Shown here in pieces: positions 1 to 6,894 of a stretch of DNA of 9,386 bases (the stretch's first letter is position 1; every line of letters starts with the position of its first letter). Origin of the DNA: an uncultured Collinsella sp. (GTDB lineage Bacteria; Actinomycetota; Coriobacteriia; Coriobacteriales; Coriobacteriaceae). Both the position numbers and the translations under genes were made by a program. The stretch spans positions 1 through 9,386 of the forward strand of contig UROR01000075.1 in assembly GCA_900549535.1 (NCBI GenBank). Direction: 5' to 3'. The notes under the pieces are model-generated. The model did not search any database. It had not been told where the DNA came from and saw only the letters and a list, made by a program, of their open reading frames with translations.

Positions 1-128
1 GTCTTGCGCAGGACTGTAGAGCAGGAAAGTTAATTACGCGCCGCTCCCCGCCCACGCCGGGCAAACATCGTTGGACTTATCACTGACATGAAATAGGCGC
101 TTGTATATCGTCCGCTAGCTTGGCACGG

Positions 129-134
129 TACAAT
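129..134 (+). promoter_or_regulatory. Candidate -10 box (TACAAT) for the RNA methyltransferase gene
   Basis: TACAAT matches the sigma-70-type -10 consensus at five of six positions and lies 39 bases upstream of the ATG at 174. No good -35 hexamer sits at 16-18 bases: TTGTAT at 101-106 is 22 bases away. A GTGGGG stretch at 161-166, seven bases before the ATG, is a weak ribosome binding site. The rest of 1-173 shows no convincing gene on either strand. Confidence 0.35.
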
Positions 135-173
135 GCTTTCAGCTTTCAATTTGTAAATTAGTGGGGTTAATTC

Positions 174-1622
174 ATGGCAGAATCTCGTGCGGAGCGTAAG
201 GCTCGTCGTGCTTTGATCGAGGCGGCTGAGGGGTCAGAGGAGAAAAAATCTTCTAAGAAATCCAAGTCGTCTCAGGACGCGAAGGGTAAGTCGGCCAAGG
301 ACAAGGCTAAGGCCAAGCGTCCCGGCTCTCGTCGGAACGAGGATAAGGCATCTCAGACTCGCTCCAAGCACTCGCATAAATATCGGGTTTCGTCTGCGCG
401 TAAGGCCGTGGACCCCAAGTCTCCCTGTTCGATCATGAAATCTTGCGGTGGGTGCACGGCGCTCAATCGTCCTTATAAAAAGCAGTTGGCGGCTAAGCAG
501 GCTGCTATGGAGGAGCTGTTTGCCGAGCTTTGTGAGCGCGAGAGCATTGCTGTCGATCCTATTCGCGGTATGGGCGTCACCCTTGGCGACCCGGGTAAAT
601 ATCCTGCGCCGCGTGGCTTTCGTCATAAGGCTGCCACTCCCTTTGCTCCCGGTAAGGAGGGCGCTGTCCGTTGCGGTTTCTTTGAGCGCGGCACGCACAA
701 GATCGTTGCCGTACCCGAATGCCCCGTCGAGGCGTCGGGCGCTCGTCAGATTCTCAACGGCATCGCACGCGAAGCTGAGCGGTTGCATATTCCCGCCTTT
801 AACGAGGACAAGCATCTTGGTTTGCTTCGCTATGCCGTCATCCGCTGCGGTTGGCGTACCGACCAGGTCATGGTTACGCTCGTGACCGCCCAGCGTGACT
901 TACCGCATGCGCAGGAGTTCTTTGAGGCTGTCGCCGCACTCGATCCGCATATCGTCACCGTCGCTCAGAACATCAACGGTCGCCCAGGCAATGCCATCTT
1001 GGGTGAGGAGACTCGTATCGTCTATGGCGCCGAGTGCATGCGCGACCAGCTGCTCGGCTGCGAGTTCGATATCTCCCCCACCGCGTTCTACCAGACCAAC
1101 CCGCAACAGACCGAGCTGCTCTATCAGCTCGCTATCGACGGCATGGATTTGCACCAGGGCGATGTGCTCATGGATGCCTACTGTGGCAGCGGTACCATCG
1201 GTCTTTGCGCAGTTAAAGATGCCCAGAAAAAGGGCATCGGCATTATGCTGCTCGGCGTGGAGCGCAACCCGGCGGGCATTGCCGACGCACGTCGCAATGC
1301 CGAGCTCAACGGCCTCACCCGCAGCGCCTGGTTTATGGCCGACGACGCCACCGATTGCATCCTGGATGCCGCCGATAACAACGAGCGGGTCGATGTCCTT
1401 TCCATCGATCCGCCGCGCGCCGGCTCTACCCCCGAGTTCCTCGAAGCTGCCTGCGCGCTTAAGCCGCGCCGCATCACCTATATCAGCTGCAACCCCGTAA
1501 CTCAAGAGCGCGACCTGCATCAGCTCCTCGACGGAGGCTATTGCCTGCTCAAGATCACGCCCGTCGACATGTTCCCTCACACCGACCACACCGAAACCGT
1601 AGCGGTCCTCGAACGCCGCTAA
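174..1622 (+). CDS. TrmA/RlmC/RlmD-family RNA (uracil-C5) methyltransferase
   Basis: This 482-residue protein is a SAM-dependent enzyme that methylates C5 of a uracil in rRNA or tRNA; RlmD (23S U1939) is the likeliest relative. Cys85-x5-Cys91-x2-Cys94 plus Cys183 match the four iron-sulfur ligands of RlmD-type enzymes. The SAM-binding loop is MDAYCGSG (333-340), motif IV is IDPPRAG (411-417), the nucleophile is Cys439 in ISCNP, and the general base is probably Glu474 in HTET. Residues 1-82 are a lysine/arginine/serine-rich, low-complexity tail where RlmD and RlmCD have a TRAM RNA-binding domain, and I see no TRAM here. The ATG at 174 is the only reasonable start. Arginine codons shift from mostly CGT near the 5' end to CGC near the 3' end. 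The gene stands alone, convergent with the next gene. The family is certain; the target base is not. Confidence 0.9.
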   Translation: MAESRAERKARRALIEAAEGSEEKKSSKKSKSSQDAKGKSAKDKAKAKRPGSRRNEDKASQTRSKHSHKYRVSSARKAVDPKSPCSIMKSCGGCTALNRPYKKQLAAKQAAMEELFAELCERESIAVDPIRGMGVTLGDPGKYPAPRGFRHKAATPFAPGKEGAVRCGFFERGTHKIVAVPECPVEASGARQILNGIAREAERLHIPAFNEDKHLGLLRYAVIRCGWRTDQVMVTLVTAQRDLPHAQEFFEAVAALDPHIVTVAQNINGRPGNAILGEETRIVYGAECMRDQLLGCEFDISPTAFYQTNPQQTELLYQLAIDGMDLHQGDVLMDAYCGSGTIGLCAVKDAQKKGIGIMLLGVERNPAGIADARRNAELNGLTRSAWFMADDATDCILDAADNNERVDVLSIDPPRAGSTPEFLEAACALKPRRITYISCNPVTQERDLHQLLDGGYCLLKITPVDMFPHTDHTETVAVLERR

Positions 1623-1650
1623 CCGACCTCAGTAGATTTTTGGGACAAGA

Positions 1651-1680
1651 AAGGGGGCGACCCGCCTGGGCCGCCCCCTT
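1651..1680. terminator. Hairpin terminator between convergent genes
   Basis: AAGGGGGCG (1651-1659) pairs perfectly with CGCCCCCTT (1672-1680), and CCC/GGG can pair inside. It lies 29 bases after the methyltransferase stop and 21 bases beyond the end of the convergent PHP gene, so it can serve both. The flanking T-runs are weak on both sides (TTCGCTTGGTTT on the + side), so termination strength is uncertain. Confidence 0.7.
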
Positions 1681-1700
1681 CGCTTGGTTTATAAACTCCG

Positions 1701-2522
1701 CTACATCCCATTGCGCAGATCGCACACGCCGGCTGCCGCCATCTCGCGCAGCAGCGTCTCGCGGTCGCGCGTCACGATCAAATCCAGCGGGAAGTGAATC
1801 TCGTCGAGCATCTTGCGCGCGTGATCGAGCTTGCCAATGGCCATGCCAATGTGGGCATCGGTTGACACGCCAATGCCCACGCCCAGCTCGGCGCAGCGCT
1901 CGGCGATCTTGCGGCATACGGCCCAATGCTCAGTGTCGACACCGTGTTCAAGACTATGGTTGTTGATCTCGATAATCTTGTGCTTGGCCTTAGCCGCCAA
2001 CAGCACCTCGTCGATATCGAACGGCACGCCCGAACGCCCCGTGTGACCCAGCATGAACACCTTGGGGTGCTCCAGGGCATTGATATACATCTCGGTCGTC
2101 TGGGCCAGCGTCGCGCCTTCAGCAATCTGCGGATTATGCACGCTCGCAACCAAATAATCCAAATTTCGCGTAACCAAATCGAACAGCGAATGCTGACGGC
2201 TGTACGAATCGCCGGCAATATCGAGCGTGACAGGAGTGTCCTCGCCAAACAGGCTTCCGTCCAGCGAAACGATATCGGCCTCGGCACCACGCAGCACCAG
2301 CACGCCGCTCCAAATGCGCGGCCAGATATCCTGGTTGATAAAGAATTGGTAACTGCGCAGGTCATTGGGGCAAGCCGTAACCATAGAGCTCAGATGGTCG
2401 GCAGATCCGAGCACCTGCAGGCCACGCTCTGCCGCCCAGTACACATTCTCCTCAATGGTCGAATATGCATGCGCAGAGAATATCGTATGGGTATGAATGT
2501 CACAAGAAAGTAGGTAGGGCAT
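1701..2522 (-). CDS. PHP-domain metal-dependent phosphatase (YcdX-like)
   Basis: This 273-residue protein of the PHP (polymerase and histidinol phosphatase) family is a predicted cytoplasmic phosphoesterase with a trinuclear metal site. The ligand set lines up with E. coli YcdX: His10 and His12 (HTH), His18, His43 in SADH, Glu81 in GAEAD, His129 in SVHNP, His160 in LGHTGR, then Asp222 and His224 in STDAH. The first four sit at the same mutual spacing as in YcdX, and the length is about normal for that subgroup. The physiological substrate cannot be read from the sequence. It lacks the longer architecture of histidinol phosphatase or DNA polymerase PHP domains. The ATG is supported by AAGGAG (2528-2533 on the complement), five bases upstream. 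It lies downstream of the aminotransferase on the same strand but has its own promoter-like sequence, so co-transcription is possible rather than required. Confidence 0.88.
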   Translation of the reverse strand: MPYLLSCDIHTHTIFSAHAYSTIEENVYWAAERGLQVLGSADHLSSMVTACPNDLRSYQFFINQDIWPRIWSGVLVLRGAEADIVSLDGSLFGEDTPVTLDIAGDSYSRQHSLFDLVTRNLDYLVASVHNPQIAEGATLAQTTEMYINALEHPKVFMLGHTGRSGVPFDIDEVLLAAKAKHKIIEINNHSLEHGVDTEHWAVCRKIAERCAELGVGIGVSTDAHIGMAIGKLDHARKMLDEIHFPLDLIVTRDRETLLREMAAAGVCDLRNGM

Positions 2523-2559
2523 CAGGTCTCCTTATCTGGCACGGCCGTCGCTTATATTC

Positions 2560-2589
2560 ATTGTACGCATAGCCTTCGATAGTCGTAAA
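2560..2589 (-). promoter_or_regulatory. Candidate promoter for the PHP phosphatase gene
   Basis: On the minus strand, TTTACG (2584-2589) and TACAAT (2560-2565) are separated by 18 bases, matching the -35 and -10 consensus at four and five of six positions. Transcription would start near 2553, giving a leader of about 30 bases that carries the AAGGAG ribosome binding site. No operator is evident. The assignment is by inspection only. Confidence 0.45.
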
Positions 2590-2622
2590 ACCACTCCATC
2601 CCAAAGACACAACGTCCATGAC

Positions 2623-2653
2623 AACGGGGTCCGGCTTAACACCAAACCCCGTT
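2623..2653. other. Intergenic hairpin between aminotransferase and PHP genes
   Basis: AACGGGGT (2623-2630) and ACCCCGTT (2646-2653) form a perfect 8-bp stem with a 15-base loop. It lies 35 bases after the aminotransferase stop on the minus strand. No T-run follows it on that strand, so it is not a standard intrinsic terminator. It could slow or protect transcript ends, or be incidental. Its upstream arm overlaps the parS-like sequence by four bases. Confidence 0.4.
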
Positions 2654-2665
2654 TCACGTAAAACA
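2650..2665. other. parS-like ParB-binding palindrome
   Basis: The 16-mer CGTTTCACGTAAAACA differs from the widely conserved chromosomal parS sequence TGTTTCACGTGAAACA at two positions (1 and 11). The central CACGT and both half-site cores are kept. By my own estimate, assuming equal base frequencies, a 14/16 match would turn up in about 0.25% of windows this size, though this was noticed after the fact. It lies in non-coding DNA, as ParB sites often do, and could be a real site, a degenerate site, or chance. No parA or parB gene is present in the window. Confidence 0.45.
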
Positions 2666-2687
2666 TTGTAGGCAGAGCGCTTTACTT

Positions 2688-3872
2688 TTAACGATACTCG
2701 TCCGCCAACTGTTTCCAAGCGGGTAGCGAATTGATAATCGTTTCGTAACTCACGCAATAGCCCAGGCGGAACCAACCCGGCATACCAAAGCTGTCCGAGG
2801 GAACCGCAAGCAACTCATACTTCTTTGCACGCTCGCAAAACGCATTCGCATCGGGTTCCAGCGCCTTCACCCACAGGTAGAATGCACCATCCGGCTCAAC
2901 ATAGGTGTAGCCGTACTCCGCTAGTGCGTCGGTAAGCGCGGTGCGGTTGCGTGCATAGGCCTCAACGTCACTCGGCTCATCGATGCAGTCGATAATTACG
3001 CGCTGAAAGAGCGCCGGCGCGCACACGAAGCCCAGCGTACGGGCAGCACCCGCAACAGCCGGCATCAGACGGGCAGCCTGCGGATTGGTGTTGGGAACCA
3101 AGATCCACCCCACGCGCTCGCCCGGCATCGACAGCGACTTGGAATACGAGTAGCACACGATGGTGTGCTCGTAGATCGAGGGCACCCAAGGCACCTCGGC
3201 ACCGTACACAATCTCGCGGTACGGCTCATCCGAGATGAGCATAATCGGATTCTCGGGATCGCGCTGAGCGTTGGCCTCGCGCAGAACATTGGCCAGTCGC
3301 GTCAGCGTGTCGCATGTATATACGGCACCGGTCGGATTGTTGGGAGAGTCGATGATGACGGCCGCCGTCTTATCGGTGATCGCCTTGAGCACGTTGTCCA
3401 CGCTCAGCTGGAACGTATCTTCATCGGCGAGCGCCTCAACACACGTACAGCCGGCCTTCTCAATCCACACGCGATACTCCGGGAAGTACGGAGCGATAAC
3501 GATGACCTCGTCGCCCGGATTCGTAACGGCGTTAAGCGTACAGGTGAGCGAAGCCGCCGCGCCCACGGTCATAAAGACATCCTTGCCCTCATAGCTCGTG
3601 CCAAAGCGGCGGTTGAGCGATTCGGCCACAGCGGCACGACATTGCGGCAGGCCCGGTGCGGGCGTGTAGCCGTGCAGCTGGTCGCTCGGCAGCTCCAGGG
3701 CCTTCTTAATCGACTCAGCCACAGCAGCGGGCGCCGGAACGCTCGGATTGCCCAGCGAAAAATCGAATACGTTTTCCGCACCGATCTGCGCCTTGCGCTC
3801 AAGGCCATAGCTAAAAATCTCACGGATGATGGAGCTTTCCGCGCCGCGAGCATACATAGTTTCGTTGATCAT
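2688..3872 (-). CDS. PLP-dependent class I/II aminotransferase
   Basis: This 394-residue fold-type I enzyme uses pyridoxal phosphate to transfer amino groups between an amino acid and a 2-oxo acid. Visible marks in order are the N-terminal FSLGNPSVP segment (38-46), YTPAPG (69-74), SPNNPTG (176-182) with the cofactor-contacting Asn179, DEPYR (215-219) with Asp215 pairing to the pyridine nitrogen, YSYSKS with Schiff-base Lys245, and Arg369 in WFRLGY, expected to bind the substrate carboxylate. The length is typical of aspartate/alanine-type aminotransferases, but the substrate cannot be assigned. The frame is open upstream to 3971, but that stretch runs through the inverted repeat. The ATG at 3872 is preferred because AAAGGGG (3878-3884 on the complement) sits five bases upstream and homology-like sequence begins only there. 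It is probably a monocistronic or two-gene unit with the PHP gene. Confidence 0.9.
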   Translation of the reverse strand: MINETMYARGAESSIIREIFSYGLERKAQIGAENVFDFSLGNPSVPAPAAVAESIKKALELPSDQLHGYTPAPGLPQCRAAVAESLNRRFGTSYEGKDVFMTVGAAASLTCTLNAVTNPGDEVIVIAPYFPEYRVWIEKAGCTCVEALADEDTFQLSVDNVLKAITDKTAAVIIDSPNNPTGAVYTCDTLTRLANVLREANAQRDPENPIMLISDEPYREIVYGAEVPWVPSIYEHTIVCYSYSKSLSMPGERVGWILVPNTNPQAARLMPAVAGAARTLGFVCAPALFQRVIIDCIDEPSDVEAYARNRTALTDALAEYGYTYVEPDGAFYLWVKALEPDANAFCERAKKYELLAVPSDSFGMPGWFRLGYCVSYETIINSLPAWKQLADEYR

Positions 3873-3896
3873 CTGTTCCCCTTTCGCATAGGCGCT

Positions 3897-3902
3897 ATTG
3901 TA
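3897..3902 (-). promoter_or_regulatory. Candidate -10 box (TACAAT) for the aminotransferase gene
   Basis: TACAAT on the minus strand lies 24 bases upstream of the ATG at 3872, leaving room for a short leader with the ribosome binding site. No strong -35 element is seen at 16-18 bases. The REP-like inverted repeat begins 31 bases further upstream and leaves this core region intact. Confidence 0.35.
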
Positions 3903-3933
3903 CGCTTTAGCCGAGCAAAGTGCCGCAGCAATG

Positions 3934-3991
3934 TTGATTGGGGACAGACTTAAATGCGTGAAAACGCTCATTTAAGTCTGTCCCCAATCAA
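3934..3991. repeat. Perfect 23-bp inverted repeat, REP/RAYT-like palindrome
   Basis: The left arm (3934-3956, beginning TTGATTGGGGACAGACTT) is the exact reverse complement of the right arm (3969-3991), with a 12-base centre. CGT and ACG in the centre can extend the pairing around a GAAA tetraloop. The GGGGACAG core with an AT-rich tail resembles the palindromic repeats that REP-associated tyrosine transposases (RAYT, IS200-like) spread through many bacterial genomes. No transposase is encoded here and no target-site duplication is evident. It lies between the aminotransferase promoter region and the ftsH terminator. The palindrome is certain; the family assignment is an inference. Confidence 0.8.
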
Positions 3992-4010
3992 CAGACGGCC
4001 CCATATCGCT

Positions 4011-4050
4011 CAAAAGAAAAAGCCTCCGCAGGTTTCCCCGCGGAGGCTTT
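4011..4050 (-). terminator. Intrinsic terminator of ftsH
   Basis: AAAGCCTCCGC (4019-4029) and GCGGAGGCTTT (4040-4050) form an 11-bp stem with a 10-base loop. On the minus strand it is followed by TTTTTCTTTT (4011-4020). It lies 11 bases past the ftsH stop and should end the tilS-hpt-ftsH transcript. Confidence 0.9.
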
Positions 4051-4061
4051 CGCCACAAAGA

Positions 4062-6197
4062 CTATTTGTCGGCGTCGGCGTCGGCATCGACGACGGCATG
4101 GTCATCGCCAGCATCATCGGATGCGACTTCGGCATCCTCCTGCATGGCCGCCTGCGCAAAGGCCGCGGCATCAGCCGCCAGCTCTTCCTCGCTCATACGG
4201 GGCGTGCGCTTCTTGGTCGGCATGCCGGCCGCCTTGGCATTGCGCTCCTCCTTGGCCGCCAGGATATCGCCCTCGCGCTCAAGGTAGGCGTCCCACTCGT
4301 TGTCGAGCAGGGCGTTCACGGCGTCACCCTCGACGGTCTCGCGCTCGAGCAGCACCTTGGCCATCAGGTCGAGCTGATCGCGACGGGCATCCAGGATCTC
4401 GACCGCACGACGATGGGCCTCACGCATAATGCGCTGGACCTCGATATCGATGCGGCGCGCCGTCTCCTCGGAGTAATCCTGATGATCGGCATAGTCGCGG
4501 CCCAGGAACACTTGATGCTGCGCCTCGCCAAAGACCTGCGTTCCAAGCTCCTCGCTCATGCCCAGGCGCGTGACCATCTCGCGCGCCATCTTGGTCGCGC
4601 GCTCTAGATCGTTGCTCGCGCCCGATGTAATGTCATCGCACATGAGTTCCTCGGCAACGCGGCCACCCAAGAACACGGCGAGCTCGTCGAGCATCTCGTT
4701 CTTGGTCTTGAGGAAGTGATCCTCCTGCGGAAGCTGCAGTGTGTAACCCAAAGCCTGGCCGCGGCTGACGATCGAAATCTTGTGAACCGGATCGGAGTGC
4801 TCCAGGATGTGACCCACCAGGGCGTGACCGCTCTCGTGGTAGGCAATCGTGGTGCGCTCGGCCTCGGTCATCACGCGACCCTTGCGCTGCGGACCGGCAA
4901 TCACGCGCTCCATCGATTCCTCGACCTCGTCCATCGAGATCACGGAACGATGGCGGCGGGCAGCCAGCAGCGCAGACTCGTTGAGCAGATTTGCCAGATC
5001 GGCGCCGGTGAAGCCAACGGTCATTTGGGCGAGCTTCTCAAACTTCACGTCCTCGTCCATCGGCTTGTTCTCGGCATGCACGCGCAAGATCTGCTCGCGG
5101 CCCTTCACATCCGGACGGTCGACCGTAACCTCACGGTCAAAACGACCGGGACGCAGCAATGCCGGATCCAGGATGTCAGGACGGTTGGTCGCGGCGATCA
5201 GGATGACCGACTCGCTCTCCTCAAAACCGTCCATCTCGACCAGCAGCTGGTTGAGCGTCTGCTCGCGCTCATCGTGACCGCCGCCCAAGCCAGCTCCGCG
5301 CTGACGTCCCACGGCATCGATCTCATCGATGAAGATGATCGACGGGGCCTGGGACTTGGCCTCCTTAAAGAGGTCACGCACACGGCTGGCGCCGACACCC
5401 ACGAACATCTCGACAAAGTCGGAGCCCGAGATGCTAAAGAACGGCACGCCCGCCTCGCCGGCAACGGCCTTGGCCAGCAGCGTTTTACCAGTGCCCGGAG
5501 GGCCCACCAGCAACACGCCACGCGGGATCTTGGCGCCCAGTTTGCGATAGCGATCCGGATCGCTCAAAAAGTCACGAATCTCCTCGAGCTCCTCGACCGC
5601 CTCGTCCACGCCGGCAACGTCTTCAAACTTGACCTTGGGGCGCGTGGCCTCGTTGGTCTTGGCGTTGGTCTTGCCAAACTGCATGTTCCTATTGTTGGCG
5701 CCCATCATCTGGCGCATAAAGTAGAACATGATGGCGATCAGGGCGATCGTCGGAAGCACGCTCATCGCCAGGTCGCCCCAAAAATCGGGGTCATTGGTGT
5801 TGACGATGTACTTGGTATCGGGGTGCTCCGCCATAAGCTCGGCAAGCGAATCGGAGCCGACATAGGTCGAGGAGAAGCTCTTGAGCTCGCTCGTATCGCC
5901 CTTGTCCTTCTTCGTCTTCCAGTAATGACCCGTCACGCTTCCGTCTTGAACCGTATAGGTCAGATCTTCGACGCGATCCTGCTTGATGGCACTCACTATC
6001 TCGCTCGTCGCGAGCTTAACGGTATTGCTGGAATTGGCAAAGCCGGAGCCCATGTTAAAGAAGGCGTAGCCCAGGAGCGCGCAAGCCAAAATAAAATACA
6101 GCCAGCCCGTACGCGTGGGCTTCTTGCCTCCGGGCATCCCCGGGATCTTAGGCTCCCGGGGAGTCTGGGAATTGTTATCGTTACGGTCGTCGGGCAT
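4062..6197 (-). CDS. ftsH: ATP-dependent zinc metalloprotease FtsH
   Basis: This 711-residue membrane AAA+ protease forms a hexamer at the cytoplasmic membrane and degrades unassembled membrane proteins and regulators. Order of parts: a polar N-terminus (1-29), a first membrane segment (about 31-49), an external domain (about 50-140), a second membrane segment (about 143-161), the AAA domain with Walker A GPPGTGKT (232-239), pore Phe265 in MFVGVG, Walker B IIFIDE (287-292) and the second region of homology (336-354), then the peptidase with HESGH (454-458) and third zinc ligand Asp530. The tail (about 665-711) is acidic, alanine/aspartate-rich and ends DADADADK, encoded partly by three GTCGGC copies at 4068-4085. 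The protein is longer than E. coli FtsH because of this tail. The start is one base after the hpt stop. GGAGG (6210-6214 on the complement) lies a rather long 12 bases upstream, so translation is probably coupled to hpt. Confidence 0.98.
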   Translation of the reverse strand: MPDDRNDNNSQTPREPKIPGMPGGKKPTRTGWLYFILACALLGYAFFNMGSGFANSSNTVKLATSEIVSAIKQDRVEDLTYTVQDGSVTGHYWKTKKDKGDTSELKSFSSTYVGSDSLAELMAEHPDTKYIVNTNDPDFWGDLAMSVLPTIALIAIMFYFMRQMMGANNRNMQFGKTNAKTNEATRPKVKFEDVAGVDEAVEELEEIRDFLSDPDRYRKLGAKIPRGVLLVGPPGTGKTLLAKAVAGEAGVPFFSISGSDFVEMFVGVGASRVRDLFKEAKSQAPSIIFIDEIDAVGRQRGAGLGGGHDEREQTLNQLLVEMDGFEESESVILIAATNRPDILDPALLRPGRFDREVTVDRPDVKGREQILRVHAENKPMDEDVKFEKLAQMTVGFTGADLANLLNESALLAARRHRSVISMDEVEESMERVIAGPQRKGRVMTEAERTTIAYHESGHALVGHILEHSDPVHKISIVSRGQALGYTLQLPQEDHFLKTKNEMLDELAVFLGGRVAEELMCDDITSGASNDLERATKMAREMVTRLGMSEELGTQVFGEAQHQVFLGRDYADHQDYSEETARRIDIEVQRIMREAHRRAVEILDARRDQLDLMAKVLLERETVEGDAVNALLDNEWDAYLEREGDILAAKEERNAKAAGMPTKKRTPRMSEEELAADAAAFAQAAMQEDAEVASDDAGDDHAVVDADADADK

Positions 6198-6198
6198 C

Positions 6199-6747
6199 TT
6201 ACGAATAAACCTCCGGTTTCAAAATGCCCAGATACGGAAGGTTACGATAGCGCTCGGCATAGTCGAGGCCGTAGCCCACCACAAAGGCATCGGGGCAATG
6301 GGTTCCAACATACTTGGGCGTGATGGCCGAGGTACGGTCCTCAACGTCCTTCCACAGGAAGGCGGCGACCTCCAGAGAAGCGGGCTTGCGGCTCTCGAGG
6401 TTCTTCATCAGATACTTGAGCGTCAGGCCCGAGTCCAGAATGTCCTCGACGATCAGCACGTCGCGACCGCGGATGTCGATATCCAGGTCCTTAATGATAC
6501 GCACGATACCCGAGGACTTCACACCGTCGCCGTAGCTCGAAACAGCCATGAAATCGATGTTGGTCGGCAGCTCGATCTTGCGCATCAGGTCGCCCATAAA
6601 GACCACGGCGCCGCGCAGGACCGCAATCAGCACCAGATCCTTACCCGCGTAGTCGCGAGTAATCTGCTCGCCTAGGCGAGAGACGATACCGTCGATATCC
6701 TCCTGCGTAAACAGAACCTTCTCGATATCCGGATGTTGAGAAGCCAT
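6199..6747 (-). CDS. hpt: Hypoxanthine phosphoribosyltransferase
   Basis: This 182-residue cytosolic purine-salvage enzyme joins hypoxanthine (and usually guanine) to PRPP, giving IMP or GMP. The PRPP-binding signature VLIVEDILDSGLT spans 97-109 with the paired acidic residues Glu101-Asp102. VLRGAVVFMGDL (43-54) forms the pyrophosphate-binding loop region, SSYGDG (70-75) is the flexible loop, and Lys133 in LWKD probably contacts the purine ring. The C-terminal GYGLDYAERYRNLPYLG block is typical of bacterial HPRTs, and the length is normal. The ATG at 6747 has AAAGGG (6753-6758 on the complement) five bases upstream. The TAA is followed after one base by the ftsH ATG. The tilS-hpt-ftsH order matches that of Bacillus subtilis, where TilS and HprT have been reported to act together on ftsH transcription; whether that holds here is unknown. 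Confidence 0.97.
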   Translation of the reverse strand: MASQHPDIEKVLFTQEDIDGIVSRLGEQITRDYAGKDLVLIAVLRGAVVFMGDLMRKIELPTNIDFMAVSSYGDGVKSSGIVRIIKDLDIDIRGRDVLIVEDILDSGLTLKYLMKNLESRKPASLEVAAFLWKDVEDRTSAITPKYVGTHCPDAFVVGYGLDYAERYRNLPYLGILKPEVYS

Positions 6748-6765
6748 GACAACCCTTTCTTGTGC

Positions 6766-6894
6766 TTATCGCCCACACACCGCCGTATGGACGCGAACTT
6801 CACATTTTAGCAGCGCACGGGGTATATTTTCCAGCCCGTACGCCATCAGCGCGGGAATACCGTCAACGTCGCACAGAATAGCTGGCGTGGGACG
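6766..6894 (-). other. In-frame open extension after the tilS stop (42 codons)
   Basis: Directly after the tilS TAG (6895-6897) the same frame stays open for 42 sense codons to a TAA at 6766-6768, only 18 bases before the hpt ATG, which is normal operon spacing. There is an internal ATG at codon 17 but no ribosome binding site before it. Base use at third codon positions is less GC-biased than in the neighbouring genes, and a rare ATA codon occurs. It may be a former tilS end cut off by a stop mutation, a readthrough extension, or simply non-coding DNA. A run of this length without a stop is not improbable by chance at this GC content. Confidence 0.25.
6804..6833 (-). promoter_or_regulatory. 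Weak candidate promoter for hpt-ftsH
   Basis: On the minus strand, TGGAAA (6828-6833) and TAAAAT (6804-6809) are separated by 18 bases, with four and five of six consensus matches. A start near 6797 would give hpt a leader of about 50 bases. It would let hpt and ftsH be expressed apart from tilS. Read-through from tilS is equally plausible, because no terminator lies between them. Confidence 0.3.

Noticed and set aside
1..128. Possible tRNA, small RNA or end of an upstream gene at the left edge
   Set aside because: No cloverleaf, terminator hairpin or convincing coding frame could be drawn. The frames close quickly or lack recognisable sequence.
2500..2775. 91-codon minus-strand frame spanning the aminotransferase-PHP gap
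   Set aside because: It overlaps the end of one real gene and the start of another in a different frame, has no ribosome binding site, and matches no family I know. The open stretch in the gap is probably chance.
3165..3953. 262-codon + strand frame opposite the aminotransferase
   Set aside because: It is antisense to a protein with full catalytic motifs, has no recognisable domain, and ends inside the inverted repeat.
3873..3971. Upstream in-frame start giving the aminotransferase 33 extra residues
   Set aside because: The extension would be translated from the palindromic repeat. The ATG at 3872 has a well-placed AAAGGGG, and family-like sequence begins only there.
3954..4607. 217-codon + strand frame beginning in the inverted repeat
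   Set aside because: It runs through the ftsH terminator and antisense to the ftsH 3' end, and its start is part of the palindrome centre.
4716..6323. 535-codon open frame on the + strand opposite ftsH and hpt
   Set aside because: It is the antisense shadow of two unmistakable genes. Its translation is rich in Arg, His, Leu and Val without any recognisable motif, as expected for a mirror frame in GC-rich DNA.
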